From assembly GCF_050908995.1 (NCBI RefSeq), contig NC_135126.1:4402001-4466000 (forward strand): 64,000 bases of DNA. Direction: 5' to 3'. Made by a program: the position numbers and the translations under genes. Under the pieces are notes generated by a model, which ran no database searches, was not told where the DNA came from, and saw nothing but the letters and a program-made list of their open reading frames with translations. Shown piece after piece: positions 11,701 to 21,822 of this stretch (positions within the stretch are counted from its first letter, which is position 1; every line of letters begins with the position of its first letter). This DNA is from Andrena cerasifolii (Eukaryota > Arthropoda > Insecta > Hymenoptera > Andrenidae).

Positions 11701-13984
11701 GTTTTGAAACTGATCGATGACAGCTTTTGAATCTTAACGAAATTGATGCTTCGATGCTTACGCCATGTTACGAAATTCTGTTAGTTGACAAATGAAACGC
11801 AAAATTTTTACAGGATTAAGTCAGAGGCATCTTGATTGTTGACACGGTTGATACAGTGTCGTTCGTGTGTTAGGATACATGTGACTGCATGTGAACGCCC
11901 TCAATCTTGCCGGGTATTATAAGATTTTCGATTTTGTTATTGTTGCCAAAAATAGTGTAATAAACATGAAAGAACCCGATTTAAGGCCTTAAAGGATATA
12001 TTGCGTCAGCTGACGTATACTAAATAGCCTGATAATTTCTTATCTGCTTTGTTGGAAAAGTTTTGGCTAAACTTTTTAGAGACACTTGGCACACTGGTAT
12101 CTTAGATTTATTGACGGATTTAACTTCTTTCTCCAACAATCCCATTGCACATGTACTGAGAAAACAGAAAAGTGAGCGATAAGAATGATCAGATTAATAT
12201 CAATGAGTTTGCACGTTTTCAACGTTTTTCTTAGAAAATTCTTATTTAATAATAGTAACATTATTGAAATATAGTTGATATAGTAGAGACATAATATCAT
12301 ACGGAAAGGATTTCCACATTTTATTCTTATTTTTATTCATATTTTATACTAGTGAAATCCTTTTTGAAAATGTTGTATTCAAAATGATATTACAGAATAG
12401 GCTTTACATCCAATCACAGACGAGACATGTATGCATAGAGTAGATTGACATCCAATGCATTCTTCTGTCCCGGGTATGTCAGATCCTGGTTCTTCTCGAG
12501 TTCTTTAAAGTCGTGCGCAATGTGAAAATGTTTATACGTTCGCATAAAGATATAATACTTACTCGAGTCCTTCTAGTTAATAATAATTTATACTGGGCGG
12601 TTAGTGTAAATGTTGTTAACATTATTTGTCACAGTAATAGCCACTGGGATTAATATTTCCACTAAAGTAACTAATTAATTGGCTTTCGCAATTAAACTTA
12701 ATCGTTTACCTTTTTGTGATCGCGGTTTCGCTCTTCACGCTTTTCACGTAATATCCTTAATTATGATCCGAATTATATCGTTTTTGGGGCCAAAAATTAT
12801 TGAGTAGTGGCATATTACCCCGAGTGACCCTACTCTTTTTCTAACTCGCTACTCTCTCTCTCGCATTCTCTCTCGCTACTGCGCACATACAGCAGGCATA
12901 CTTGGAGCCATGGCGCGAATTTGACATATCGCTTATAAATACAATATACTTACAAAAGATGCTCCTTGTCTGGATCCACAACTTTCGTTTGACATGTTTC
13001 TTGACGTATTCAATAACTTAAAGGATAATTAAATAGAATCGACTTTGTGCGCTCTTAAGTAATTATTTAAACGTTCGGGGGCCCAGGGGCTCCTTTTCCC
13101 CTTACCCAATCGGGCTAAAACTTTGCACAGTTTTTTTTTATTGGTTTAAACTATTATAGGGGTGCCGCGAAGAAAACCAGGAAAAAATTTCAAAAGTCGA
13201 AAATAAGAACCACCGTAAATGTACATCTCTGTTTATCTGACGCCGGCACGCGGTTGGGTTCAGTAGCCGAAAGAAGGATTTCACATTTCATACATTCTAC
13301 TTCTTGAAATATTTCAAGGGATTTACTACGTCGCGCTCATCGAATGCGGGAAACGATCTTTCCAATGTGTGTTTTATAATTGTATTAGGACAATAATTAC
13401 TTTCATATTATTTTCTCTTCTTTAGAATCACGGAGTGTCAAGAGGGTGAAATAAGGGGGAAGGGTGGCATGTCCAGATTTCATGGTAGCCTATATTTTCT
13501 GCAGGGTTCTAGAGAGTAATTACGCACAATTTGGTCCAGATCGGTTAAAGAAATCGGGATAAAAAGTATCCTATATGTTATTCCTGGTCCTATACTACGT
13601 ATACTATACAAAATTTCAGAAATATCCGTTGCGTAGTTGCGACGTGATTGAGTTAGAAACATCCAATAACACTTTCGCATTTATTATATTAGTAGAATGA
13701 TACTTCTAATTACATTTGGATTACATATTGAATATAAACTTTTCGGGCGATAGACACCAAATTATTTGTGCGTGCACTCGGATACCAGCGATGCACTACC
13801 TATACAAAACTTTCCGTAAATCCGAGAATTTTTCGAGATCCACTTTGACACTGTGCAGATATATTTTTGAGACCTTAAACATTCAGAAAAAAAACGATTT
13901 TTTCAAACCATCACCCTAGGTTAACGAAACAAATTTTCTGACCGATAAACTTCTCCACAATGCTGGTTTATTGAATAGGATTCA
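11701..13984. other. Spacer between duplication units
   Basis: AT-rich DNA with no supported gene. It holds a CT-rich tract (about 12847-12880), a C/G-rich segment near 13080-13110 (GGGGCCCAGGGGCTCC) that may belong to an unrecognised repeat, and the dispersed repeat at 13490-13690. Confidence 0.45.
13490..13690 (-). repeat. Dispersed insect repeat fragment (noncoding)
   Basis: The minus strand carries, in order, TATAAATGCGAAAGT, GGATGTTTCTAACTC, GAAATTTTGTATAG, AACATATAGGATACTTTTTATCC and so on. From memory of many insect genomes this succession belongs to a common interspersed family in which sequence like GATGTTTGTTACTC is followed by TTTGATGAAATTTGGTATAG and a TTTTTATCC block. The assignment rests on recognition, not a search. 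The overlapping 66-codon frame is not a gene. Confidence 0.5.
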
Positions 13985-14042
13985 CTGAAACTTTGTTATT
14001 TCAACTTTGTGATTGAACGTTATCCCATCAATGACCATTAAG
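13985..14042 (+). pseudogene. Relic of a laccase exon 2
   Basis: The frame here reads LKLCYFNFVIERYPIND, closely matching PKTCYYSFTVERYPVND at the end of L2 exon 2. The expected donor GTAAGT is decayed to ATTAAGT. A following stretch (CTTGTCATGGCATTTGATA) still resembles the start of L2 intron 2 (CTTGTCATTTCATCTGCAC). Other exons were not found, so this is a fossil of a further laccase copy or of a partial duplication. Confidence 0.7.
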
Positions 14043-14419
14043 TGTTCGATAAATTCTAGTAGTTCTAGAGTTTTTCGAAATGAAATTCTTGTCATGGCAT
14101 TTGATATGATATAACATGTTTGAAACATAACTTTGAAAAATTTCGCATATGTCGGAATGAAATAAAGAACGCATAAACGTTTATGATACTTCGTGAAATA
14201 CAATGGGTATTATCACCAGGTATTTCGAAGATATTGCATCTTGACTCATGCAGCGAAAAACATACGTTACATCAGGAGCCTTGAAAAGTGGCGTAATTAA
14301 TGACGTCTTTATTTAAATAGAAATAAAATCTTTGTTAAGTAATCTTATTTTGCCAGTCAATAAACGTTACTCATATCAACTCCATTCGAGTGCCATGCCA
14401 GATAAACATTAATTTAACA
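14043..14419. other. Spacer upstream of L3 unit
   Basis: AT-rich, with decayed intron sequence from the relic laccase at its left end. No clear remnants of exon 3 were seen. Confidence 0.4.
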
Positions 14420-14585
14420 TGTAAGCTATATAATTCTATATTGTAAATCAAAACGACTTTATATGTATACATAAGTATTATTCACATAAGTTGCAAATGG
14501 ATTGTAAGTGGAAATGCAATTAATGTGAACAATGATAAACACAAGATTACAGTTTATCTCCATTATTATTGCATTTTTGGGACCG

Positions 14586-14621
14586 TATAAAAAGAAGCAG
14601 CATCCAGATCTCTGAAGCAGT
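14586..14621 (+). promoter_or_regulatory. L3 core promoter: TATA box and initiator
   Basis: TATAAAAA (14586-14593) is followed 33 nt downstream by GCAGTCA (A at 14619), 23 nt before the ATG, exactly as in L2. Confidence 0.65.
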
Positions 14622-14641
14622 CATAATATTCCCTAACGGAT

Positions 14642-17600
14642 ATGAATTTTGCAAGGGTAATACTGTTATGCAGCGTGTATGCTCTGTGCGGTATGAATTT
14701 TTTTCTCTAATATTATTCGTCACCCACTCATTCGAAGGGCCTTTTTTCCGTCACATAGATTTATAAATTTCACACATATATTTTAGTTATTGGGGTGGAT
14801 CCGCAAGGGCATAGAAAAATAAAACAAAAATTCAAACGCGGTATCGGTACCTGTAGAAATAATTGTCCTTTCGTAACACAGGAAGAAAAGCATGAACTCT
14901 TTAAGTTTAATAAATGCTTTTAAATCAAGGCGCCTTACAAAACATGAATTTTAATATGCTGATCTAATTCCAGATGCAGCCAATATTTCATCAACCGAGT
15001 CCAACATAATAGCTGGTTATGTACCTGGTCTCAGTGGCATGCCACCTATTAACGAAATATATTGTCAAAACATTGAGATTCTAAACGATCCTACTCTATC
15101 GAATGCCCTCGAGTGCGCCCGTACCTGTCACGCCGGAGATCCACCAAAAACTTGTTACTACAGCTTCACGGTTGAACGTTACCCCGTTTATGGCGGGTAA
15201 GTATTTAATTTCATCCTTGACGATCTTGTCATTTCACATGCACGTAAAAATAATTTGAAACTAATAAGTACCTAATAGCGGGCTATTCGAATGTCCACTG
15301 ACGTTAAAGTTGCTACGTTCCACGTACACATTACAACATTTTCATACCAATTTAATCTAAATTAATCGACCGACCAATGAATATCGGGGCAATCAATTTT
15401 TAGGGCGTGTGAACATTGCATTCCGGATGTTAGTAATTCTATCTGCGCCAACTGCCAGTGCGTGACACTCGATGGAGTGGAGCGTATGGCGTTAACAGTG
15501 AACAGAATGATGCCGGGACCAAGCATACAGGTCTGCTTAGGCGATTACATCGTCGTGGATGTTCAGAACAATATAAAGGAAGATGCTATAACAATCCACT
15601 GGCACGGCCTGTACCAAACTGGTAGCCAGTATTACGACGGGCCGCCCTTCATAACGCAGTGCCCCATTGATCCCGGGAATGTGTTTAGGTAATTAAAAGT
15701 AACAATATGTCACGTAGCTTATTGTCCTGTTAGGACTATTAGCGAGAGGTATGGCTACTTACCGGAGAGAAATGTTAAATTTCCCGCAGGTACCAGTTTT
15801 ATGGGGGTAACAGCGGCACCCATTTCTGGCACTCTCATTCGGGGTTGCAAAAAATGGACGGCCTCGCCGGTAGTCTAATTATTCGCGAGCCAGCACAGCA
15901 GGATCCTAACTCTCACCTTTATGACTACGATTTATCAAATCACATAATTTTTCTCTCCGATTGGATGCACGAAGAGACAACAAGTCGCCATCCAGGCCGC
16001 CAGCATGGTATACTCGGTCAGCTTCCAGATGCTGTCTTCATCAATGGAAAAGGGACACAAACAGCGAGTATTGCATTCAGTTAGAACAGGATTATAGTCG
16101 AGCCTGTTTTAAAATAAAACGATTAACCATGACTCATGATACAGTTACGAACCCGACTGGCAATATAGCAACTCCTTCTTCGGAAGTTTTTACCGTGGAT
16201 GCTAACAAACGTTATCGTTTCCGTATGATTAATTCTTTCTGCGGTATTTGCCCGGCAGAGCTTACTATTCAAAACCACAATTACACGCTCATCGCGACAG
16301 ATGGACTGCCTGTGAAACCCGTCAAAATAACTTCCATCATTTCTTATCCAGGTACGATATAAACGAATATTGTATGGAACATTTCTGCTCGATAACTGTT
16401 TAACACTAATTTTAACAATTTCACCCATTAGTACGAGCCATTTGTTTGCGTCTAAAGCTGAGGTGTGCCGTGAATAAATTCGTTATATTTTGTCACCTTG
16501 TAGGGGAGCGATTCGATTTCGTAATAACTACTAATGCAACTCCTGGTGCATATTGGGTGCAACTCCGTGCGCTGGGTCTTTGCGAGTTATACAATATCCA
16601 ACAATTAGCTATACTACAATATCTTGGTGCGCCTGCGATACCAGACACGCTGCCACCAACCGAGAGTAATCCACTTCCCGAAGGAATTGTAAGTTTTCTC
16701 GTGGTCTGCATTGTACGCCAAGAATCAATATCCTACGTGAGATGATAATTGCCTGAAAAAAATCCGGCAGTGCGGGATTTTCAGAAATGTTCGCAGCATA
16801 TTGTTGCGGCGTAACAGTAATCTTATTAATGACAAATTAAAACGCAGGTTCTGCAGCCGATAGACAGTAATTGCGACGGCTCGAATCCTAATGAACTCTG
16901 TATCAGTAATCTCGAATCTGCGATTCCTAATGATCGAAATGTCTCGGGAGAACCAGACGAAAGATTCTACGTGAGTGCTGGCGTATACCATTATACCCCT
17001 CAAGAGTTATGGCAGCCTAACACTTACAATGAGTTTTCAGGTACAACACGAAACCATTCGTTCATCAATGTTCATTTTAGCACTGTTAAATTTTGTTCAT
17101 GTTGCTAGTAATTACCGTCCAAGTTATTTGCACGTTAAATTATAATATTAATCTTTCGTTTCCGGCTTTGACGACAGTTCCACTGACGGATATAATGATG
17201 ATTGACACAGTGAACAATATCAGTTTTCAAACTCCAGCTTCTCCACTGATTTCTCAGTTCTATGATACTCCTCCAGGCGAATTCTGCAATGCTGAAAATA
17301 TGCCACCCTGGAATAACACGATACCTATCTCATGCATTCATCTGAGAAAGATCAAGAAGGATGCACTTGTTGAAGTTGCACTTATCGATGGCTGTAAGTA
17401 ATCGATCGTACTACGTAAGCGTGAGATATTTAAGCCGATATTGGCACGGATGCCTGTAAGCGGGTAGTAAAGTAAACGTTTCGGTCGTGCTTATGTTTTT
17501 CGCCAGATATTCATACTGTCTATAATTCAGCACGTATTTTACTGTAATTGCAGTTCACAAACCGACGATGCAGCATCCTTTCCATTTACACGGGCATTCA

Positions 17601-18165
17601 TTTCGCGTGACAAGCATGGGCCAACCACTCGGCCCATCCGGCCACTCCATTGGTGACATGAGTGTTGAGTACTTTCTGTATCTCGTGGCTAACCATGAAA
17701 TCAAAATGAATGTCAATACGCCCCCTGGCAAGGATACTCTTACCATGCCGAACAATGGATACGCCATATACCGATTCTATGCAAATAACGCAGGTGGGTA
17801 ATACGTCTCCATATTCTAGCTTGCCGCCTCCTTAAACCAGAAAGTGGAGTTGCTACTAGTAGATGTTAAAAGAAAATTTGATTAGCCCGAGTTCGCAAAG
17901 CTCTGCAGTTGAATTTTAAAAGTAATGGGACTGCGTAGTTACGCAAGATACCGAATACGTATGAAAAGTATGTTAATTAACATTTTTCCATTATCAAGGA
18001 TTTTGGTTAAACCATTGCCACATCCTTGTACATCAAGTGGATGGTATGCAACTCGTTGTGCAGGTTGGAGAATTGTCGGATTTGCCGCCGGTGCCACCAA
18101 ATTTCCCCAAGTGCGGTGATTTTAAGCCGAAGATTCAAACCAGCAATATTTCGAACACCCAATGA
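14642..18165 (+). CDS. L3: laccase-like multicopper oxidase, complete
   Basis: Ten exons: 14642-14690, 14974-15196, 15404-15688, 15790-16067, 16145-16351, 16504-16688, 16848-17040, 17178-17393, 17554-17793, 17999-18165; 2043 nt, 680 aa. There is a signal peptide (MNFARVILLCSVYALC) and a Cys-rich N-terminus (ECARTCHAG). Copper ligands: HWHG (H156, H158), HSH (H200, H202), HPFHLHGH (H553, H556, H558) and HCHILVHQVDGM (H631, C632, H633, H637, axial M642). The residue before HCH is Asn, where L1 and L2 have Leu. Intron 4 is odd: the sites used in L2 have become GC and CG, but GT at 16068 and AG at 16143-16144 restore an in-frame intron and add Ala-Ile-Thr. No stop or frameshift elsewhere, so the gene is probably functional. 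Substrate unknown. Confidence 0.9.
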
Positions 18166-18754
18166 AGGTAAAAATAATTGCGCATCCTGCAAATGAACCT
18201 AAAACTGGTTCAATAACAGTTCGAGGGACCTCAGCGTGTTTCCACGTCCCGGGATTTCCGTCCTATGAACGGCTTCGGCATGTGTTCGCGTAGATGTCTT
18301 TTAGAAAGCATTATCTATTAATACTATCCTTAGTATGCCATCCATTACTTGAATCACCTAGTGTGCATGTGTGTAATCGTATTTCACCGGATTTGTTCTT
18401 AGTTTAGTTTGTAGATTTATATGGTTAAGTTTATAAACAATGGTTCCACTACACCCTCTCCCTTACTCTTGGTTCGACTTCTCACTGATCACACCTAATA
18501 ATACGTCATTTTAGCATGAATGTATAATGTATATAATAATTATATAATGGACGCTGAAACTCTCAGCGAAGTATATATTTATTAGAATATATTAACAGTA
18601 TGAGAATATATCAACAGTATTGGAATTACTTCTACTATTTTGCCGCTACGTTCTGACATTGTTCTATGCATAAGAAAATGTGTAGTAATACGATGGTTTA
18701 CGTAGGTGCCATAAATTCTGGGGGGGAGGGAGACGTTTCCTTTTTAAGGCTACG
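18166..18754. other. L3 3' flank
   Basis: Homologous to the sequence after L2, beginning GCGCATCCTGCAAATGAACC. No open reading frame or clear polyadenylation hexamer was identified. A GGGGGGGAGGGAG run lies near 18720. Confidence 0.45.
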
Positions 18755-18870
18755 TGCCCCCCTCATCCCTTAAAGCGCGAAGGTAGTCGTGGGGTTTTAG
18801 CGAGTAAAAGTCTCACACTACTCCTCGAGAGGCTCCAGGGTGTCTTTTGAAGATTTCCTGCAGTTAAAAA
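18755..18870 (+). repeat. Dispersed noncoding repeat, copy C
   Basis: Contains GTCGTGGGGTTTTAGCG and GGTGTCTTTTGAAGATTTCC, matching both conserved blocks of copy A and the first block of copy B. Confidence 0.6.
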
Positions 18871-18975
18871 AAAGTGCCACGAATTAAAATGTTAATTTAA
18901 AAAATATAACAAGATATAAATCTGTGGCATTTGCGATTAGCTTTATCCTATTGTATAAATTACAAATGAGAACCG

Positions 18976-19965
18976 AACTGATGGCTGCGATTGTCAAATA
19001 TTCTAGTTAGACATACGAATTTCTTTAATTTGGAATATTTTGACAGAATGTTAGAATAAATATAACTTGAAATATAACTCGAAATGTTTAAATAAATCGT
19101 CCCTTCTCTTCCTCCTATATACACGTGTATATGAAATAAAGATACGTGAAATTATGAAATGTTGTTCGATTATTCCTACCACAAAAGACGAGTATAGTGT
19201 TCAGATAATAGAATAAATGGAACTTGGAATGTTTCAGGGAGGTGCTGCAACTGATGGGATTTTGAAAATTTTCAAACTTTCTTGGTGATGCACCTATGTA
19301 TTCCAAATTACATCTATGAAAAAGGACCAGCACTCGTGAATGCATTGCACCTATTCTATACCTCGTCTGCCCAAATTACTTTCTACAGTGACTGCCCTTA
19401 AATGCAAAGTGCCCGTCAAAACCACTGACCTTTCGTGAAAGTCGGTACTTCAGTTCGCGTGACACGATTCTCATAAGATGTCAAGTGACCTGAATTTCGG
19501 ATCAAGTTATCTATCGATACGGTAGTGTTATCAAGCACAGAGCTTATCTGAAATGATTTTCCCGCGCGTAGTTCTTATCATACCTCGCTAAATGTCCGAC
19601 GTGTTCGCAGAGGAGCAACAGTATCGATTAATTCTACGTCCATCTGGTAGATGCCATGGTAAGGTGCGCAGTGCTTTGAATATTTTTATCACACTTTCTT
19701 CAATTACGCCTGTCAGTATTTCTATAACTATACAATGGCTTGTAAATGTGAGGAGGGTAGGCACTGATACTCAAGTTACTATAAAGGAATGTATATTTTA
19801 TTTCAGATAAGTAATTTTGTAAGCAGAAGTCTCAATAGTGTCTCGGTCATATTCTCTCGATTGTATCATTAAGAAAATCCAGCAAGAGGTCATAACTTAT
19901 CTCCTACAATATTCATACATAATTTCGAATTTACTGGAGGAGCGTTAAACGTAAAATATCACAAG
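18976..19965. other. Spacer between convergent L3 and P2
   Basis: About 1 kb of AT-rich DNA. The short open frames (for example 19592-19810) show no family features. Nothing else was recognised. Confidence 0.45.
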
Positions 19966-21768
19966 TTAGACCATATCGACATTAGCCTGGGTCTCTTCTT
20001 CGCTAAGGAAAGTTTGCTGTTCCTTGATCCAGGATGCGAAGGAGGATACCCTGGTGTATACGTCGGGTTTTCCAACGCCGCACGGTATTCCGAAGGAAAC
20101 GATACCGACCTGTACATCATTGACAACCAGAGGGCCACCAGAGTCACCCTGAAGATACAAGAAGAAAGGTGGTCGTAAATTACGGAAGGAACGTTTCAAA
20201 AATTTGATACGTTAAACAGCACTATCTTAGCGCTATGCGTTATGGATGCTTGATAATTCAGTTTCCTCCAGTGCGCTTTACGTTCCACTCACACGTTGCT
20301 TGTGGATTCAATATTATTCTCATAACAAAGTGTCTGATATTAGTTAGAACCATTAATTCAACTTACGTTGCACGCACCCTCGCCGTATTTGGTGAATGTG
20401 CAGATGTGAGAGTCTCGCACGTTCCAGTGGGTCTGTTTGCACTTCGTCTTAGTCTCGATGACCAAGTTTATGTATTGCAGAATGTTGGGAAGAGTTCCGC
20501 CGGCCTGCAAACAAAATTAATATTTAATGAGTTTCTCTGTGCTCGAGCTGCACACCAAAACAGAATAATTCCAATTTCGTCATACTCTTCTCATCGCGTG
20601 TCACTCACTACCCTTGGTTCCCCGAGATTCGATATTGCCCGAGTTGCAATCAGAAAAATCACTTTCGGTCACGGTGCACACGTCGTCTAATATTACTATC
20701 GTTTTAAAACAGCATCTATCACTGACCTTAGTCGTTCCCCATCCAGACAGAATGCAGGGTGATCCTTCGTAGGCGTTACTACCTGATGCCAGTGTGATCG
20801 GTTGTACATTGGCTGACATGACAATGTTTTTATTGACGCGAATCAATGCCACATCGTTAATGATCAGGAAAGAGTTGTACTTGGGGTGGGAAACAATCTT
20901 TTCCGCTTGATAAGCGTCCCCGTCGCTGTCCAATTTGTTCGTTCCGGCATGGACAGTCACGGTTCCTGGGTTGGACACACTGCCGACAGATATAATGCTC
21001 TAATGAAGAAGCAGCGATTCAATCTTGCAGGTTTTAAAATTGTTGAAAAATTTGCTGTTCTAATGAACACTGTTTTAAACCGTCCACGAATAACCATGGA
21101 GAGCTTAAATCTTTGGATACGTATTAAGTTTAGAGATCAACGACTATCGACCCTCTGACCAACAACGTCCATGAAACATACCCTGCGACGCAATGAGCTG
21201 CAGTGAGGACGTGACGCGGACCTAGGATAGATCCACCGCAGAAGTGTCTTCCATTTTTCCTCAGGGATACTTGGTACTTGAATTTTCCCAAGGGTGCATC
21301 TTTGCCACCGACAATCTGAGGTCCAGGCAGGCCTATGTTAGCGAGATCACATAAATGTTACCACTTCTGCACTCGGTATTCAATTTTGGTTCTACTTAGT
21401 CACTAGGAGGGTGCAAATACTGTCGACTTACTGCCACTTTAACACTACGTATTCAGAGAAAATAGAGAGTATAATGAAAATGTGATGGAAAATCAAGATG
21501 TTTTTAAAATAGATGGCTGAATCTGGTAGACATAATGAACACTGGCTACTCAAAGTTCTATTTCCTTTCCGTCTGATCCTTCTCACTTGAATAATCTTCG
21601 TGGTATGTTTACATTGTATGTTGACAAATTGGACCGTAATAAAATATTTATAAAACGTTGTACCTTCGCGAAATCGAAATGTTTGACAGGTATTGCCTGT
21701 AATTGCTTTTACTTACCGTGCGCAACGACTGCCAGGCAGAGAACGAGGGCAATACTCAAGCTGTACAT
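19966..21768 (-). CDS. P2: chymotrypsin-like S1A serine protease, secreted
   Basis: Exons in coding order are 21768-21717, 21332-21182, 20979-20727, 20504-20367 and 20148-19966: 777 nt, 258 aa, all GT..AG. The signal peptide is MYSLSIALVLCLAVVAH; the propeptide ends GLPGPQ before IVGG at residue 24, so activation would need cleavage after Gln. The triad is His64 (TAAHC), Asp110 (INDVALI) and Ser201 (GDSGGP). The specificity pocket reads GEGACN (Gly at 189) and KPDVYT (Asp at 226), as in hymenopteran chymotrypsins and crab collagenase, predicting chymotrypsin-like or broad specificity. Cysteines pair as 42-58, 168-182 and 191-220; an extra Cys (SPCILSGWG, position 136) lacks its usual partner. 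The tail is acidic (LSEEETQANVDMV). Exon lengths of 52 and 151 nt equal those of P1. Confidence 0.92.
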
Positions 21769-21786
21769 GATGGCAGAAAGTGCAAT

Positions 21787-21822
21787 ACTGTACCTGACAG
21801 AAGCTCTACTGACCAATTTATA
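21787..21822 (-). promoter_or_regulatory. P2 core promoter: TATA box and initiator
   Basis: On the minus strand TATAAAT (21822-21816) is followed 33 nt downstream by ACAGT (A at 21789), 21 nt before the ATG. A TCAGT between them is an alternative initiator but is too close to the TATA box. Confidence 0.6.

Larger units (their letters stand above)
14420..18975 (+). repeat. Tandem segmental duplication, unit 2 (contains L3)
   Basis: Partner of 6660-11700. Promoter, exon and intron lengths, and the 3' flank align, and the foldback insertion of unit 1 is absent. The boundaries are approximate. Confidence 0.75.

Noticed and set aside
13480..13680. 66-codon minus-strand frame as a gene
   Set aside because: It falls inside a dispersed noncoding insect repeat.
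16064..16149. Intron 4 of L3 as a GC..CG intron or as a gene-inactivating lesion
   Set aside because: Neighbouring GT and AG sites give a normal in-frame intron, a simpler reading than a noncanonical pair or a pseudogene.
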